Positions 12,075 to 23,335 of a DNA stretch of 64,000 bases are shown in pieces. The DNA lies in NCBI GenBank assembly GCA_904066235.2, contig CAJFCV020000002.1:4774001-4838000 (forward strand), in the 5' to 3' direction. The notes beneath the pieces were generated by a model. The model made no database searches. It had not been told where the DNA came from and saw only the letters and a program-made list of their open reading frames with translations. This DNA comes from Bursaphelenchus xylophilus. Its lineage: Eukaryota > Nematoda > Chromadorea > Rhabditida > Aphelenchoididae. Position 1 is the first letter of the stretch; each line of letters begins with the position of its first letter. The position numbers were made by a program, and so were the translations under genes.

Positions 12075-12427
12075 ACTAGTCGCGCCATAAAGTCCTGACA
12101 CATTTTGCACCGTGCGAAAGTTCGGGGTTTGGACGTCGCGCCCCCAAATTCGGGTTTGTCGCACGCGAAAGTGTGCAAAAACGGGAAATCGCGGCGACAA
12201 ATGCGAAAAATTGCACCGTGCGGATCAAATGAAAGAAGAATGCACGGTGCGAAACTTCGGGTTTTGGACGCCGCGCCTGCAAATTCGGGTTTATCGCGGG
12301 CAAAAGTGCACGTCGCTAGTGCAAAAACGGGAATTCGCGGCGACAAATGCGAAAAGATGCACAGTGCGGATGAGATGAAAGAAGATTGCACGGTGCAAAA
12401 TGTGTCAGGACTTTATGTCGCGATTAG
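12075..12427. mobile_element. Foldback element D (353 bp)
   Basis: The inverted repeats at about 12075-12110 and 12393-12427 match except for two positions and begin ACTAGTCGCGCCATAAAGTC. The element directly abuts element C, with the junction reading TAGTACTAGT. Its interior is an approximately 135-bp sequence duplicated in tandem, each copy carrying palindromes. Confidence 0.75.
12107..12384 (+). repeat. Tandem duplication (~135 bp x 2) inside element D
   Basis: Copy 1 (about 12107-12239) and copy 2 (about 12242-12384) both run from a palindrome through a TTCGGG-TTTGGACG segment, GCAAATTCGGGTTT or its variant, CGGCGACAAATGCGAAAA, and a second palindrome, ending in GATGAAAGAAGA or AAATGAAAGAAGA. 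They differ by scattered substitutions and small indels, so the duplication is not recent. Confidence 0.75.
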
Positions 12428-13472
12428 TAGTACTTTTTCAGGCTTGAATTTCCACTGGTTTTCAGCTTCCGGTAATTTTCTTTGTTTGCACAGTGCAAAA
12501 AACAATGCCCAAAAAACGCACAGTGCAACCTAACCAAAAAGCAATCCCCACCCGCACGGTGCACCCGCAGTGTGCTCATGAATTTGTCGCCGATTTTCGA
12601 AGAAAAAATCGCTAATCTCCCCCGCGATCAATTGAGGCCGCGGCGATGTCATCAAAATTTTCGGTGAGTCTGCGACAAAAATTCCATCGCTGCACAATTT
12701 CACAGCGACAAACAAGCCGTCAATTTTTTGGATCAAGAACCGCGATGTCGCTGTTGGCTCGACAACGTCGCAAGTCAGGGGGCATTTTTGGCGATTCTTT
12801 TCACGCTCTGTTCACTGCACTGTGCAACGAAATAAAATCGCAATTTCCGTGTGCACTGTGCGTAAAGAAAAGAGCTTTGCACAGTGCATAAACCCATTGG
12901 GTTTTTCGCACGGTGCAGTCTGGTCGCAATTTTTTTGCACAGTGCAAAATTTTTTTCACAGCTTTTTCATGGGAAAATGGCTGGTAATCGATTTTCGAAT
13001 CCAATTTCATAATGTCCAGCTTTAAAATGCAGAGTAAACACTCGATTATTATGCATTTAGAAGCGAGAAATTGCATTTTTTGCTGATTTTAATTGCTTTT
13101 TTATCATTGATGATTTAGCGGCTAATTAGCAACTAATTTGTTGCAAATTCAACACTTTTGTTTGTTTGAAGAACTTTTTTACTATATTGTACTAGGCAAG
13201 TGTAGCAAAAAAAAATTTTTTGATTAGGTCTGCAAAACTTGATTGGATTTTGGATACCATTTGTGAATATGCGCCGTTTAATTTGTGTCTAATTTACTCC
13301 AAGTCCTAAGCTGTAAACAATGGAATAAATAATTTTATTTTCGATGACTAAAGTAATGCCAAAATGGCCTTTTGTTGGTCTTGCTAAACATTTTTTATTA
13401 TTTTTGTTGATTATTTTAGAGTTTATTCTTGTCAGTTATCAAAGAATTTTCCTTATTACTAATTATTTTCAC

Positions 13473-13619
13473 AGGTTTTACATTGATTTATCAGCCAGAC
13501 ATCAAAGAAAAGGACCTCGCCCTGAGGCACGTGACACCTCACTGACCCTCAGCGACCCCTTCAACTACAACCAAATTCTCGCAATCATGAGATCTTTTCC
13601 TCCTCCACGTGAGGACTGA
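13473..13619 (+). other. Possible orphan 3' exon, product unknown
   Basis: After a good acceptor (ATTTTCACAG) an open frame of about 48 codons runs to TGA at 13617-13619. Its composition is unlike the flanking AT-rich DNA: it contains RHQRKGPRPEARDTSL and ends MRSFPPPRED. No matching upstream exon in the right phase was found, and no family is recognised. It could be the end of a small gene, a relic exon or chance. Confidence 0.2.
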
Positions 13620-14622
13620 TAACAGGCTCTTTTTTCGGGCTGAGCCAGCAATTCCAAAGTCTGATGTAATCTCGAGTCCATTTCAGGTGAAAAAACGCCC
13701 AACTTTTTGCGTTTATTCATGACATGCCTCGGGCAAAAAGTCCCGGGGATTTCGTTGAAATTGCTGCAGAACCCGGGATTCGTTCGTGTTCGGCGATTAA
13801 TTGTATTGTAATAGGTCGTGAAGGTGGAATTGGATGAAAGTTTAACTTGTTTCTGTTTGTATCGCTCATTTTATTGTGTGTGGAAGGGTGTGGGAATGAC
13901 TTTTGATGGTATTCAAATGAATGTATGGTAAAGGGAGGCCAAAAAAAATTAATAATTTTGATGATTTTTTGGTAAAAATTTGCGATTTTTCAACGAAAAA
14001 ATCTCGATATTTAAAATTTTTTTTATGTACTAGAAGTGGCCTAGTTTTCATTGGTGTCTCAAAAATCCTAATTTGTCACCGAAAATATGCATTTTTGATT
14101 TTTTTTTTCACCCAAACCTTCGAATTTCGCGCAAAAACCTTTGAATTTCGAGAATCCCCGCTTCTCTTGTCGCTTATCCTCATTCACGTGGCCCGCGATG
14201 CGTAAACACGGCCGGAATGTAATAATGAGACATTTTTTCAATCGTCGAACACTTTTTTCCTCCTGCAGCATCCGGAAATTGTCCTCAGGGTATAATAGGA
14301 TTTGTCGCAGTTCTCGGCCGAGGCCCCATTTTTGGCATCCGCACTCATTTCGCAGCGCCGTAAATGAGAATGGCTTTTGGTTTTTATGGGGCCTTCTGGC
14401 CGCGCGATTTCCGCTTATCAGGTTTCATTCGCGCCCCCAGTTTTTGACGGTCTGAAACCGGCATATTCGATATCGTCTCGAATGGGTGTGGGCCGCGTCG
14501 TGGGAGGCTTGTTTTCGAGATTAGACGACAGTTTTACCGAAAATTTTTGAAAACATTCGTGGGGCGGATAATCTTTTTTTGATGACACAATTTGAAGATT
14601 TTCGATAAAATTGGAACTTTTG

Positions 14623-14667
14623 CGACATTATAAACAAAAATGGTCTCTATTTTTGTTTATAATGTCG
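14623..14667. repeat. Perfect 19-bp inverted repeat (hairpin)
   Basis: Arms 14623-14641 and 14649-14667 are exact reverse complements separated by a 7-nt loop (GGTCTCT). The arm reads CGACATTATAAACAAAAAT. It is short for a pre-miRNA and may be the fused ends of a small inverted-repeat element. Confidence 0.7.
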
Positions 14668-14724
14668 TAAAATTCAGGGCTTGTTTCCTTCAAAGTTCTT
14701 TTATAGAGCACTATTTTTCATCTC

Positions 14725-15021
14725 CGAGTCCCACCACGAAAACCTGAAATATCAAAAATGCATTGCTAAATTTTGAGATAGTGATGAAAAGGTGTTTCAA
14801 ATATATTTTTGTGATATTCAGAAGAGTAACTTTTTGTTTGCATTGCTCATTTTTATCAAAATCACGTCTTTTGGGTCCCAACACGAAAACCTGAAATCAG
14901 AAAATCACTCAAACTTTTATCTAAGTATGTGTGTAGCCTAGCTAAAAATATACTTATGGTATTTTGTGACATATTTTCGATCTTTCCAATCCACTAACAG
15001 GTCCCACCACGAAAACCTGAG
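14725..15021 (+). repeat. Three copies of a ~20-bp dispersed repeat
   Basis: TCCCACCACGAAAACCTGA occurs near 14,725 and 15,002, with a one-base variant (TCCCAACACGAAAACCTGA) near 14,877. A more diverged copy (GGTCCCGCCACGAAAACTT) is at about 45,005. The spacing is 125-150 bp. It resembles, from memory, the GTCTCGCCACGA-type dispersed motif common in Caenorhabditis genomes. Confidence 0.6.
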
Positions 15022-16709
15022 CTCCCAAAAATCGCCCAATTCCCTTCAAATTTCGAAATCTGTCCGAAACTGTTTATCCAAGCAGTATTTGCATCGCGAA
15101 TATAATGAAAGTGCAGAGCCATCTTCCGTTTTTTTCATTTTCCGGTTCGTTTTCTGGCGCCGACCCCTGAACCTCCCCTCCGGCCCTGATAAGCACCATT
15201 TTCGGGGAATTCTCCAGTCGCCTTCTAATTCATTATATCGCTCGTCTAATCGCGACATTTCTATTTCCAATTTTTTGTTCCCAAAATACTTAATTTTTTT
15301 TTAATTTTCTTTATCCAGTCTAATTGGCTGATTGCCGCAGAGCCAATGGAATCTCATTGTTGTGCCTCAGGGCATGCTTGTTTTTTGTTGGACAGATTCC
15401 CCTCCATCGCTTCGTAATCTGTGACGAGTCACATTTTATCAATGGTCGCGGAGACCTCGAGATTTGAGCAAAAGAGCCCGGAGGGCATGCGGATTCATTT
15501 GTTGCTTTTAATGAATCTGCGAAAAAAGTAAAAGTGCAGAGTTCCGCAGTGTTATTATGCAGGCTTTAATTAGTCATCGCCCGTTTTCCCACCACTTTTA
15601 TTCGCCAGACTTGGGGCAACTTTTTTGCTTTTTTTGGCCACATTCGGAAGATCGTTCGTCATCCAGGCTTAACATTAGTAATTTTGGGGCCCTAAGAGCG
15701 TAATGTTCGTATTCACATGAAAGTTTTGAACTTTTCGGAGGGCGTTTATATTGGTTTAGATGATTTAGTGGAAGATATGGCTTGTTTTCGATTTTTCGTC
15801 GATAATTTTTATGCTTTATAGTAATCATGTTATGGCCGCTTCCTAAATCGTGATTTAGTCAGCATATTTTTTTTGATTTCCAAAAATTTCCATATTTTTG
15901 AATATTTCTGAAAGGCATGTCATGATGACAAATTTGATGATTACGCTCAAAAAATCGTCGAACAAATCGTCTTAAAGTTTTTCTCAGACAAAACTGAGAC
16001 TTGCAAAGCCCCCTGTTCCCATTGTCATCGTATTTTCCGATAAAAATTTCAGTTTTTTCTACAAAACCGTATTAGAAATATAAATTTGAAAAAAATTGTT
16101 ATTCGATGGCCCCGAATTTGATCTGTAAATTTAAATTGGGGGCACACTGAAGCCAAATTTACCTTTGCAGGTGTAATAACGTGTACGGGTTGAATGTGAA
16201 ATTTTAAATTTTGGAAATGACATCAAAAAAGTCCAAAGTTTTATTTTCACTAACATTTTGAAGTATCCCAACAGTTATTTTAAGTTGATTTTAATCCTAA
16301 TGAAATTTTAATCCGGGTTTATAATGGTAATCTAATTGTTTTTCACATCAAAAGTTTCGTTTTTCGGCCATTTTGAAGCTTAAAAGTGTCTAAAATAAGG
16401 TAAACCTGTGCTATTTCCTTGTTATTTTTTTGCAAAAGACTCACAGCACCTTGAAAGATGATGTCAAGGTGTTAGATTGCACACCCAGGTCCTCAATCGG
16501 CGAGGGTTTCCATATGATCCCGTTAATTGTCATCAAAATTTCTGTTTTTGTTGCGTTTTAACCCAATTTGTTATGTAAAATGATGCAATTTTTGACGTGT
16601 TCTCTCTCAAAATAGTTTTTTGTAAGCATGAAGTGTTATGTTTGAGTCATTTGAGTAACGAATTTACAATTTATTTTTTCGATTTTTATATTCTTTTAGC
16701 CCAAATGAA

Positions 16710-19055
16710 ATGAATGAAACGACGGAAGCGGAGAGCGATTTCATGTGCGAAGATGGCTCGCTGCTGGACCGATTCGAGGTCCGGTTGACAGTCATGGCCA
16801 TCTACATCATGGTCTTCCTGCTGTGTTTAGTGGGTAAGGGAAAAGATTTTCGAAAATTTGAGGTGTTCATGGGGAATATAAAGGACATTTTTTGGGGGGA
16901 AACGGTAAGAGAAGAGCGTTTTAAGGGCTGATTTTTTATTTTCAACTAACGTGTAGTCCTATTTGCAAATTTTTCCTAGTTTTTTTTAAAAAGATACGAT
17001 TTTCATTTCTTCTACCTTATACATGGACCAGTTGGATCCAATCAGCAATTTCTGCAAGCGCTATGCTCAGATCTTCTTCATATGTTTAACACTGGCTACT
17101 TATGGGTCCTAAATGATTGTCTAAAAATATTGGTTTATTTTTTGCATGTGAAACCGAGATATTCAACGATCTTTGCGCTGAAAGTATGAAAAATGAGTCA
17201 TCAAAAAATGGTGGTCCACCCTTGCCATACTTATTCTAATTCGTCTTCTTTTTCTTGATCAATCTTCCCTATTTCATATTTGACCTATAAAATGTATTTC
17301 CAGGCAATCTGTTCACGATCATCGTCATCTGCGTCCATCGTTCCATGCGCACAGCCACCAATTTTTTCCTCGGGAACCTCGCCTTCGCCGACCTCCTCGT
17401 CGCCGTTTTCTGCATTCTCCAGAACATGTTCCACATTGTGGGCTCGGACAGTGGTCATTGGCCCTTGGGCGCGATCGTCTGCAAACTGTACGTCCTCGTT
17501 TTGCACATGGTTCCGTGCACTGGGATCGGGATTCTGGTGTGTGTTTCGCTCGAGAAATACATCGCCGTTCTGCACCCGTTGCTGGCGTTGAAGTTGCTGA
17601 CTCCGCGGCTGCGAGCACTGATGATGGCGGGGATTTGGATTGGGTCTTTGGTCATAAACCTGCCATATTACTTCACGACGGTCGAAAAGAGATATAATCA
17701 GTTCGCGGCTTGTACAAGGGACATGTCCTCGCTTTATGGGTATGTTTTTTTGGATTTTTGGAGGGGAGCATAGAATTGAGAGGCCTTTGAATTCAATAAT
17801 ATTCATCGAGTCCCTGAGGGTTTACCGTTTTTAGTACATTTTTTGTCATGTTTATCTTGAGATTTATATTTTTTGACGGAAATACCAGTAAATCACAAGT
17901 GTCTTCCCTAGTAATCCTCATTTCCTTCAGCCCGCTCAGTTTCACCATCAAAGAGATGATAACTTTGTCCTTCGTCACCTGGTATCTGATTCCCCTGATC
18001 ACAATAGCCATTCTCTACAGTCGAATCGGCCTTGTCCTCTGGCGGAGCAGCATGAAACCCCTCTCGGTTCGCCCTTCCACCACTTCTCCATCAGCTCAGG
18101 AAGCCCTCACAACGATGACCCTGCCCGAATTGAGCAATGGGAATGGGAACGGGGAGCTGGACTCAATGGCGGATAGTAATCGGTCCATGGATGAGACTCC
18201 ATCGAGTGTGGCCAAGGGCGGCGACATCTTGGAGAGCAGGAAAAAGGTGGGCGATTTGATAGGCTGAGATGCAATTGAACGAGTAAAAAATAGAACTCTG
18301 CACTGTGCAGGTTAAAGAAGACCTCCGCACAGTACAAAGCTTTTGGGACTTCATTTTTGAAACAAAAAAAATTAAAAATTTTGTTACAAAATTGAAATGA
18401 AAAACAGCAAAAAATGAGAATCTACAATTCATATTTTTACAAGAATTTTTCAAAAAAAATTTTTTTTTTGATGACACCTATAACAACGAAAATATTACAA
18501 AAACCCTGAGGCTTTATGAATTTGGGTAAAATTTGGATAAGTTTCAAGATTCATAAAGCAACTGTCAAGACTTCACATTTTACACAGGCTTTTTAAAATT
18601 CAAAAAATCTCAAAATTAAATAAAATCAGCCATATTTTTCGAAACCTGGTTGGTTATTCCTATAATTTGAATGCAAATACTTCAAATACACATTCCAGAT
18701 CATCCGCCTTTTGATTGCAATAGTGACCTCCTTCGCGGTCCTGACCCTCCCTCATCACGCCCGCCTTCTCCATGTAATGTGGTCCACGGAGCACGAATGC
18801 AACAGTAAATGGACCTCCCTTCTTCAGCCTTTCACTTACATCTCGCTCTTCCTCTCCAGCTCCATCAATCCCATTTTGTACGCCTTTATGTCGCAGCGAT
18901 TCCGCGCCGCCGTCAAGGATATCATGAAATGCAGGAGTCGGGGGTACCTGCGGAAGTACACGAGGACGCGGACCATTTTGTCCGACATCCCCGAGCATCC
19001 GTCGAGGTCGCCGAGCTTGAGTCACACCAATAATGTCAGGACCACGTGCATGTGA
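16710..19055 (+). CDS. Class A (rhodopsin-family) neuropeptide GPCR
   Basis: Exons 16710-16833, 17304-17739, 17931-18246 and 18699-19055 join in phase to 410 aa with seven hydrophobic segments. Seen: TM1 with [11 protein letters not shown]2 [20 protein letters not shown]; a Cys before TM3; TM3 ending [11 protein letters not shown] (E-K-Y in place of DRY); TM6 [17 protein letters not shown]7 [11 protein letters not shown] (NPxxY intact). The TM5-TM6 loop holds a long Ser/Thr-rich stretch. The overall pattern resembles invertebrate peptide receptors of the trissin/TRH-receptor-like group, but the subfamily call is tentative. A TTCTTTTAG acceptor ends 10 bases before the ATG, consistent with spliced-leader addition. 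Intron 3 carries a copy of the GCACTGTGC palindrome and a degenerate one. Confidence 0.88.
18298..18339. repeat. GCACTGTGC palindrome pair in a GPCR intron
   Basis: One exact copy (about 18,300) and one degenerate copy (GCACAGTAC, about 18,328) of the palindrome that fills 10-13 kb lie in the intron between the TM5 and TM6 exons. This shows the sequence can disperse as a small unit. Confidence 0.7.
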
Positions 19056-19382
19056 GCATCGTATTCTTGGAGACGGGTAAAAAACTTTTATATCAATGGG
19101 ATTTGAGGACATATAAGGGAAATTCCAAGTGTAATATCAATGCTCTAAAACCAGCTCTAAAACTTCTCTAAAAATTAAAATCCCAAAGCTTTCACACTTT
19201 TCCAATCAAAAAGTCATCAATTTTTATATTACACTTGGCATCTCCTTTCCTCCCCAAATTTCATGTGTTTCGTACAAATCTCTCACTTTTTTGACTGATC
19301 TCATTGTAACTAAGACATCTCCGATTGTTATTATTGGTTTAATTTAGCTGAGAACAATAAATTTAGGAGTTTTTAAAGGGTT
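19056..19382. other. Convergent 3' spacer
   Basis: This short spacer lies between two convergent genes. It contains two copies of the TATATTACACTTG motif in opposite orientations (near 19,124 and 19,224) flanking about 100 bp. Nothing else is recognised. Confidence 0.5.
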
Positions 19383-21517
19383 TTACTCTGTTTTTTTGGA
19401 AATCTGAGAGGTCCCGTTCGTTCCATTTGACTGCTCCGATTTGTGGGTCTTCGGCTTTTTGATCGCTTTGAGGGCGATGGTGAAGATGACAGGGCATACG
19501 ACAAACATGAGGATATACCAATACAAGTACATTGAGAGGATGGGCTGGAATTATTTTACATTATACATCAACATGTTGTACTAGGCAAAAAAATGACAAA
19601 TTCCTTGCGAAAAAAAGTAATTGAACCTGCTAATTACATAAAAATGTAAAAGATAAGCCCTTATACATATTTTAAACCACTTACCCTAATCCAGACCTCC
19701 TTTTTGACCAATCCAAATGTTAAAAATGCAAAGGCCATTGATGTGTTGATGGTAATTCGGCCGAATAACCAGCAGAATGGCCAGACATACGGCCGATTCA
19801 AGAACGCTTGGACGTCTGGTAGCCTCCTCAAGATTTCATAGAGCTAAAAAGTTGAAAATTATATTGGCAAACACAATATCAAAAAAAATTTTAATTTCAA
19901 GTGTAATATCCAATATCTTACCTGTCCTTGTACAAACATACACGCCATTTCAAACGCGAAAAGAATAAAGTATCCCAAGTGATATCCGTGCCATACAGCC
20001 AGGTAGAAAAGGGTGACGGCTTGACTGTAGAATTTGTTTCCCATCCATCGAAGTCGTTTGAACAGGTAGCTAAAAAAATATTAAAAAATAAAAAATTATA
20101 AAACTCAATCAAACACATCATACAGAGAACCTCCAATACCTAAAAAAAACATTGTGTCAAAACAATCGGACATTTTCGACATTACCCACGACCGATCAAG
20201 TGTCGTATAGAAAAAGCTCCCGAATCATTAGACTGTTCAAAATTTCCTCCACATTTGTAATCAAAACTCACTTCTTGGCGAAATCGTTGGTTCCGCAGTT
20301 GAACGAATCAATGCAAGATTGGAAGTCGCTGCCCAATTCCCATTTAATGATGTGTACATTGCGGACTCCATCCCACCGATCCTCTCCCCTTTCATTCTTT
20401 CCGTTGTAGGCCAGACCAGCCAGGATGCACGATCCTTCCTGAAAAACACAACAATGTTTATCTAATCCTCCTTTCATAAAAATTATACGAAAAAATAAAA
20501 CATCCAGAACCTACAGTAAGAAGCCAGCACATGCAGTAGCGATACATCGTGGCGCGGTACCAGATGGTGTTCCAGATGACTTTCCAGTGGAAGGGGAGGT
20601 CCTAAAAGCCAAATTCAATACAAATCAAGGTTACTTACAAAGAATTCCTGGCTGTTGAAAAAGCTGTCCGGGATCCAGAGAGTGCCCCATTGATGGAGGA
20701 CGGCATACGTAACACCGGCGACGAATCTTCGACAAGCTTCCATCAGACTGGACTCCTTGACTTCGCCGTCTTCCAGGAATTCTCCATTCACAAATCTTCT
20801 GAACCTATTGAATGAAAAGAGCGGCCCAACCAAAGCTCCGCCATAAAACATTCCGAAAGAAGCGATCTCAAGGAGGGTCGGAGGGTCTTCAATAGCCAGT
20901 TCAAGTTGGTCTCCTTTCCTCCTGTGTCTTGGCATTTGTCCATCAGACACGTCCATGACGAGAGCGATGAAACGGAGGGCCATAATACAGAATGGGGTGG
21001 TCCAGGTGATATCATACTGGTCGGTGGCGTGCGACCAATATCCCAGGAGGAGATGACCCTGAAAGGAGCCATAAGTCTCATAAAAAAGCATACTAGCCTT
21101 TATCTCAACCATTTAGAGCAAAACTCCATCAAAAATTATATTACACAACATCGAATATTTTTAATTTCGACTTAAAAAATTATTAGATCAAAATTAAAAT
21201 TACAAAAATCAATTCAAACTTACAAAAAACAATATATGGGCCAACGCTATACTTGTCTTCGTCCCAGGGATGAAATTCGTAAGCGCATATGCAAATCCAA
21301 TGCTCAACAAAAAATGCCAAATAGCCCACCCGCAGTTGAAGTAGAGGAGCGAGATACCGACCGTTGTGAAAAAGATGTGTTGACTGCGAGGTTTCAAGTT
21401 GTAAATAAAGTATCGGTAGAAGGCGGAGATCGGGTAGCCAAGAACGATAGAGATGAGGAGACGGAGCCCGTCTTCTCGGACGTTTACCATGTTCGAGAGT
21501 TCGGTGATTACACCCAT
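19383..21517 (-). CDS. mboa-6: MBOAT lysophospholipid acyltransferase, LPCAT3/MBOA-6-like
   Basis: Seven exons in transcript order: 21517-21224, 21058-20639, 20601-20515, 20438-20272, 20069-19922, 19843-19685, 19544-19383; 478 aa against about 487 in LPCAT3. The enzyme re-acylates lysophospholipids, typically with polyunsaturated acyl-CoA, in the ER membrane. Seen: YDITWTTPFC; FGMFYGGALVGPLFSFNRF; the Asn-containing segment CIDSFNCGTNDFAKKYLFKR; and the MBOAT active-site His in LAVWHGYHLGYF. The spacing between the last two matches LPCAT3 closely. Multiple hydrophobic segments are present. The C-terminus ends KKTE, a dilysine ER-retrieval signal. The start is the first ATG of the long first exon, MGVITEL. 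The gene is on the same strand as the SUMO protease upstream, but 1.8 kb separates them. Confidence 0.93.
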
Positions 21518-23335
21518 GGTACTGAAAAGGTATCATTACTACCTGATAATCAAATTCTTGGTAATCTAAACGCGCTCACAAAACATCAGAGACCTATACC
21601 ATCCCTTATCATACAAAAACAACATCCATTCCATACTAAATCACCAAAACTTAACTTTATTTTAGTCATCCATATCGAATACAACAAAACTTTTTCTTTA
21701 AAATCACCTGTTCTTTGCTCCCAACCCACTCTAAGGACTTCAAAACTTCCCCAATCTTATATTCACTATCAAGACCCCTAAATCAAACCTCCAAATTATC
21801 ACACAGCTGCGTGCACAGCCCCATCATATATCATGAAAGTCACAATTCAGATAACAAAAAGTTTTGCCACGGGAATTAAATTAAAAAGAAACGCGTGCGA
21901 AAAAGTCATACCACCTTTCGGGAGTTCTCTTTGCACCTGAAGAAGGCAGGGAATCAAAGTCCGTCAGACAAAAAGGGTCAAAATAGACAAAAAAAAACTT
22001 TCCGAGCGCTGATAAAATGGCCGAAAAGAGAGAGAATTGTCAGTAGTCGAGCTGGGAGAACGAGATGATCTAGGCGGCAAAAATCGTGTGTATGCTTGTA
22101 AAATTTGACATATCAATCAAATAGGCAGGCAATAAATGCAATGTTTGAAAGGACCTCTTCCTATTCCAAATTTTCGTCTTTATTCGTCACCACAAAACCA
22201 TTTTTCTTACGCAATTTTATCTAATCCATCTCCCATAATGTAATTATACCTCACATTTCCGAAACAGCCAACACTTCTTGTAAATCGCTCATTAAAAATC
22301 CACTCTCCCTTCTATTTTTTTATCAAGATTGACTACCACAATACAAAAATAACCTCAAATCTTCAAATCCCGAGTATTTACCCACTTTAGATCGTATTTA
22401 CAGCCAAAAACTTGCATTAGCATAGCCCGAAAGTTGTTGAAAATTCGAGAAAAATTGGATATTTATTTGCAAAGGAAAAACCAAAAAACGGAGAAAACTT
22501 TTCCAAAAGGGGCGTTCTGAATAAATTTAAAGATCTCTTTTTGCCAAAAGAAATTCCCAGCTTCTAACTTCGTCAAGTTTCATATAAAAAACAAACCTAT
22601 GACAAAGAAAAAATGGGAACTTCGACCCCTTCCGGACAATTACACAATCATTTTGGAGGAAGATTAATTAGCCTAGCGTGACAATTAAAGTTCAAAAGTT
22701 TTATAAAACCCTATTTTCGATAAAAAGAGTGTGGAAAGTCGGAAAGACGTTGAAAATATTAGAAACCGTCTTTCAAAGTAAAAAAGAGGCTTTGAATGGC
22801 CAAAAGAGAAGAGGGGAAGCACCTGGCCAACCTGCTGATATCATTTTTTGAGTTCTCAAACGTAAGCTATTATTTTTAACACGCAAAAACAAAAAAAGCG
22901 TGCCTCATTTCAGACTAAATTAATATAAAAATGGCTAAAATAATATAAAAAGATCCTTATAAAGTATTCCAAACATAACCCAGACATCTCAACCGGGACA
23001 ATTAATCGTTCACAGCCGAGAAACTACAAAAAAATGCATGAAAACAACAACAAGTCCCAAAATATTCTATATTGTCCTTAAAAAACGATTCCAAAACGTC
23101 AAGAATCCATAAAAAATAGAACGCAAACAACAAAATTGGGTCACTTCAGGAACAACAAACCAAAACATCAATAAAAATTATCATAAAAAACAACAAAACG
23201 GGCATCCCTTATATTACCCATGACAACAGAGCTCGAAAAAAGCGTAAACCACCATTCAAGCACACTTAAAGCAATACAAATATGGCTCTCCGACCAAGGC
23301 AGATGATAATTGGACCTTATTTTGTACAAATTTAT
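21518..23335. other. Intergenic/promoter region of the MBOAT gene
   Basis: This 1.8-kb AT-rich region lies between the SUMO protease stop and the MBOAT start. Only short frames without splice or family support are present. No core promoter element was recognised. Confidence 0.45.

Larger units (their letters stand above)
9962..12946. repeat. Dense array of the 9-bp palindrome GCAC(N)GTGC (~45 copies)
   Basis: The palindrome GCACAGTGC or GCACTGTGC (central A/T) and its variant GCACGGTGC or GCACCGTGC (central G/C) recur about 45 times by eye, at irregular spacings of roughly 20-130 bp. By chance about one copy would be expected in the whole 64 kb (4 sequences among 262,144 9-mers). The 9-mer is usually extended by T/G on the left and A/G on the right. 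The array starts inside CARM1 intron 1 and runs 2.6 kb upstream of it, with two gaps (about 10.32-10.60 and 11.36-11.69 kb). Open frames here are by-products of the repeat. Confidence 0.9.
12951..16709. other. Intergenic region, no convincing gene
   Basis: This is AT-rich spacer between the palindrome array and the GPCR at 16.7 kb. It includes a possible coding fragment (13473-13619), a perfect 19-bp hairpin (14623-14667) and three copies of a CCCACCACGAAAACCTGA repeat (14.73-15.02 kb). The rest shows nothing recognisable. Confidence 0.45.

Noticed and set aside
9962..12946. CRISPR array
   Set aside because: Repeats are 9-bp palindromes at irregular spacing in a eukaryotic genome; no uniform repeat-spacer structure and no cas genes.
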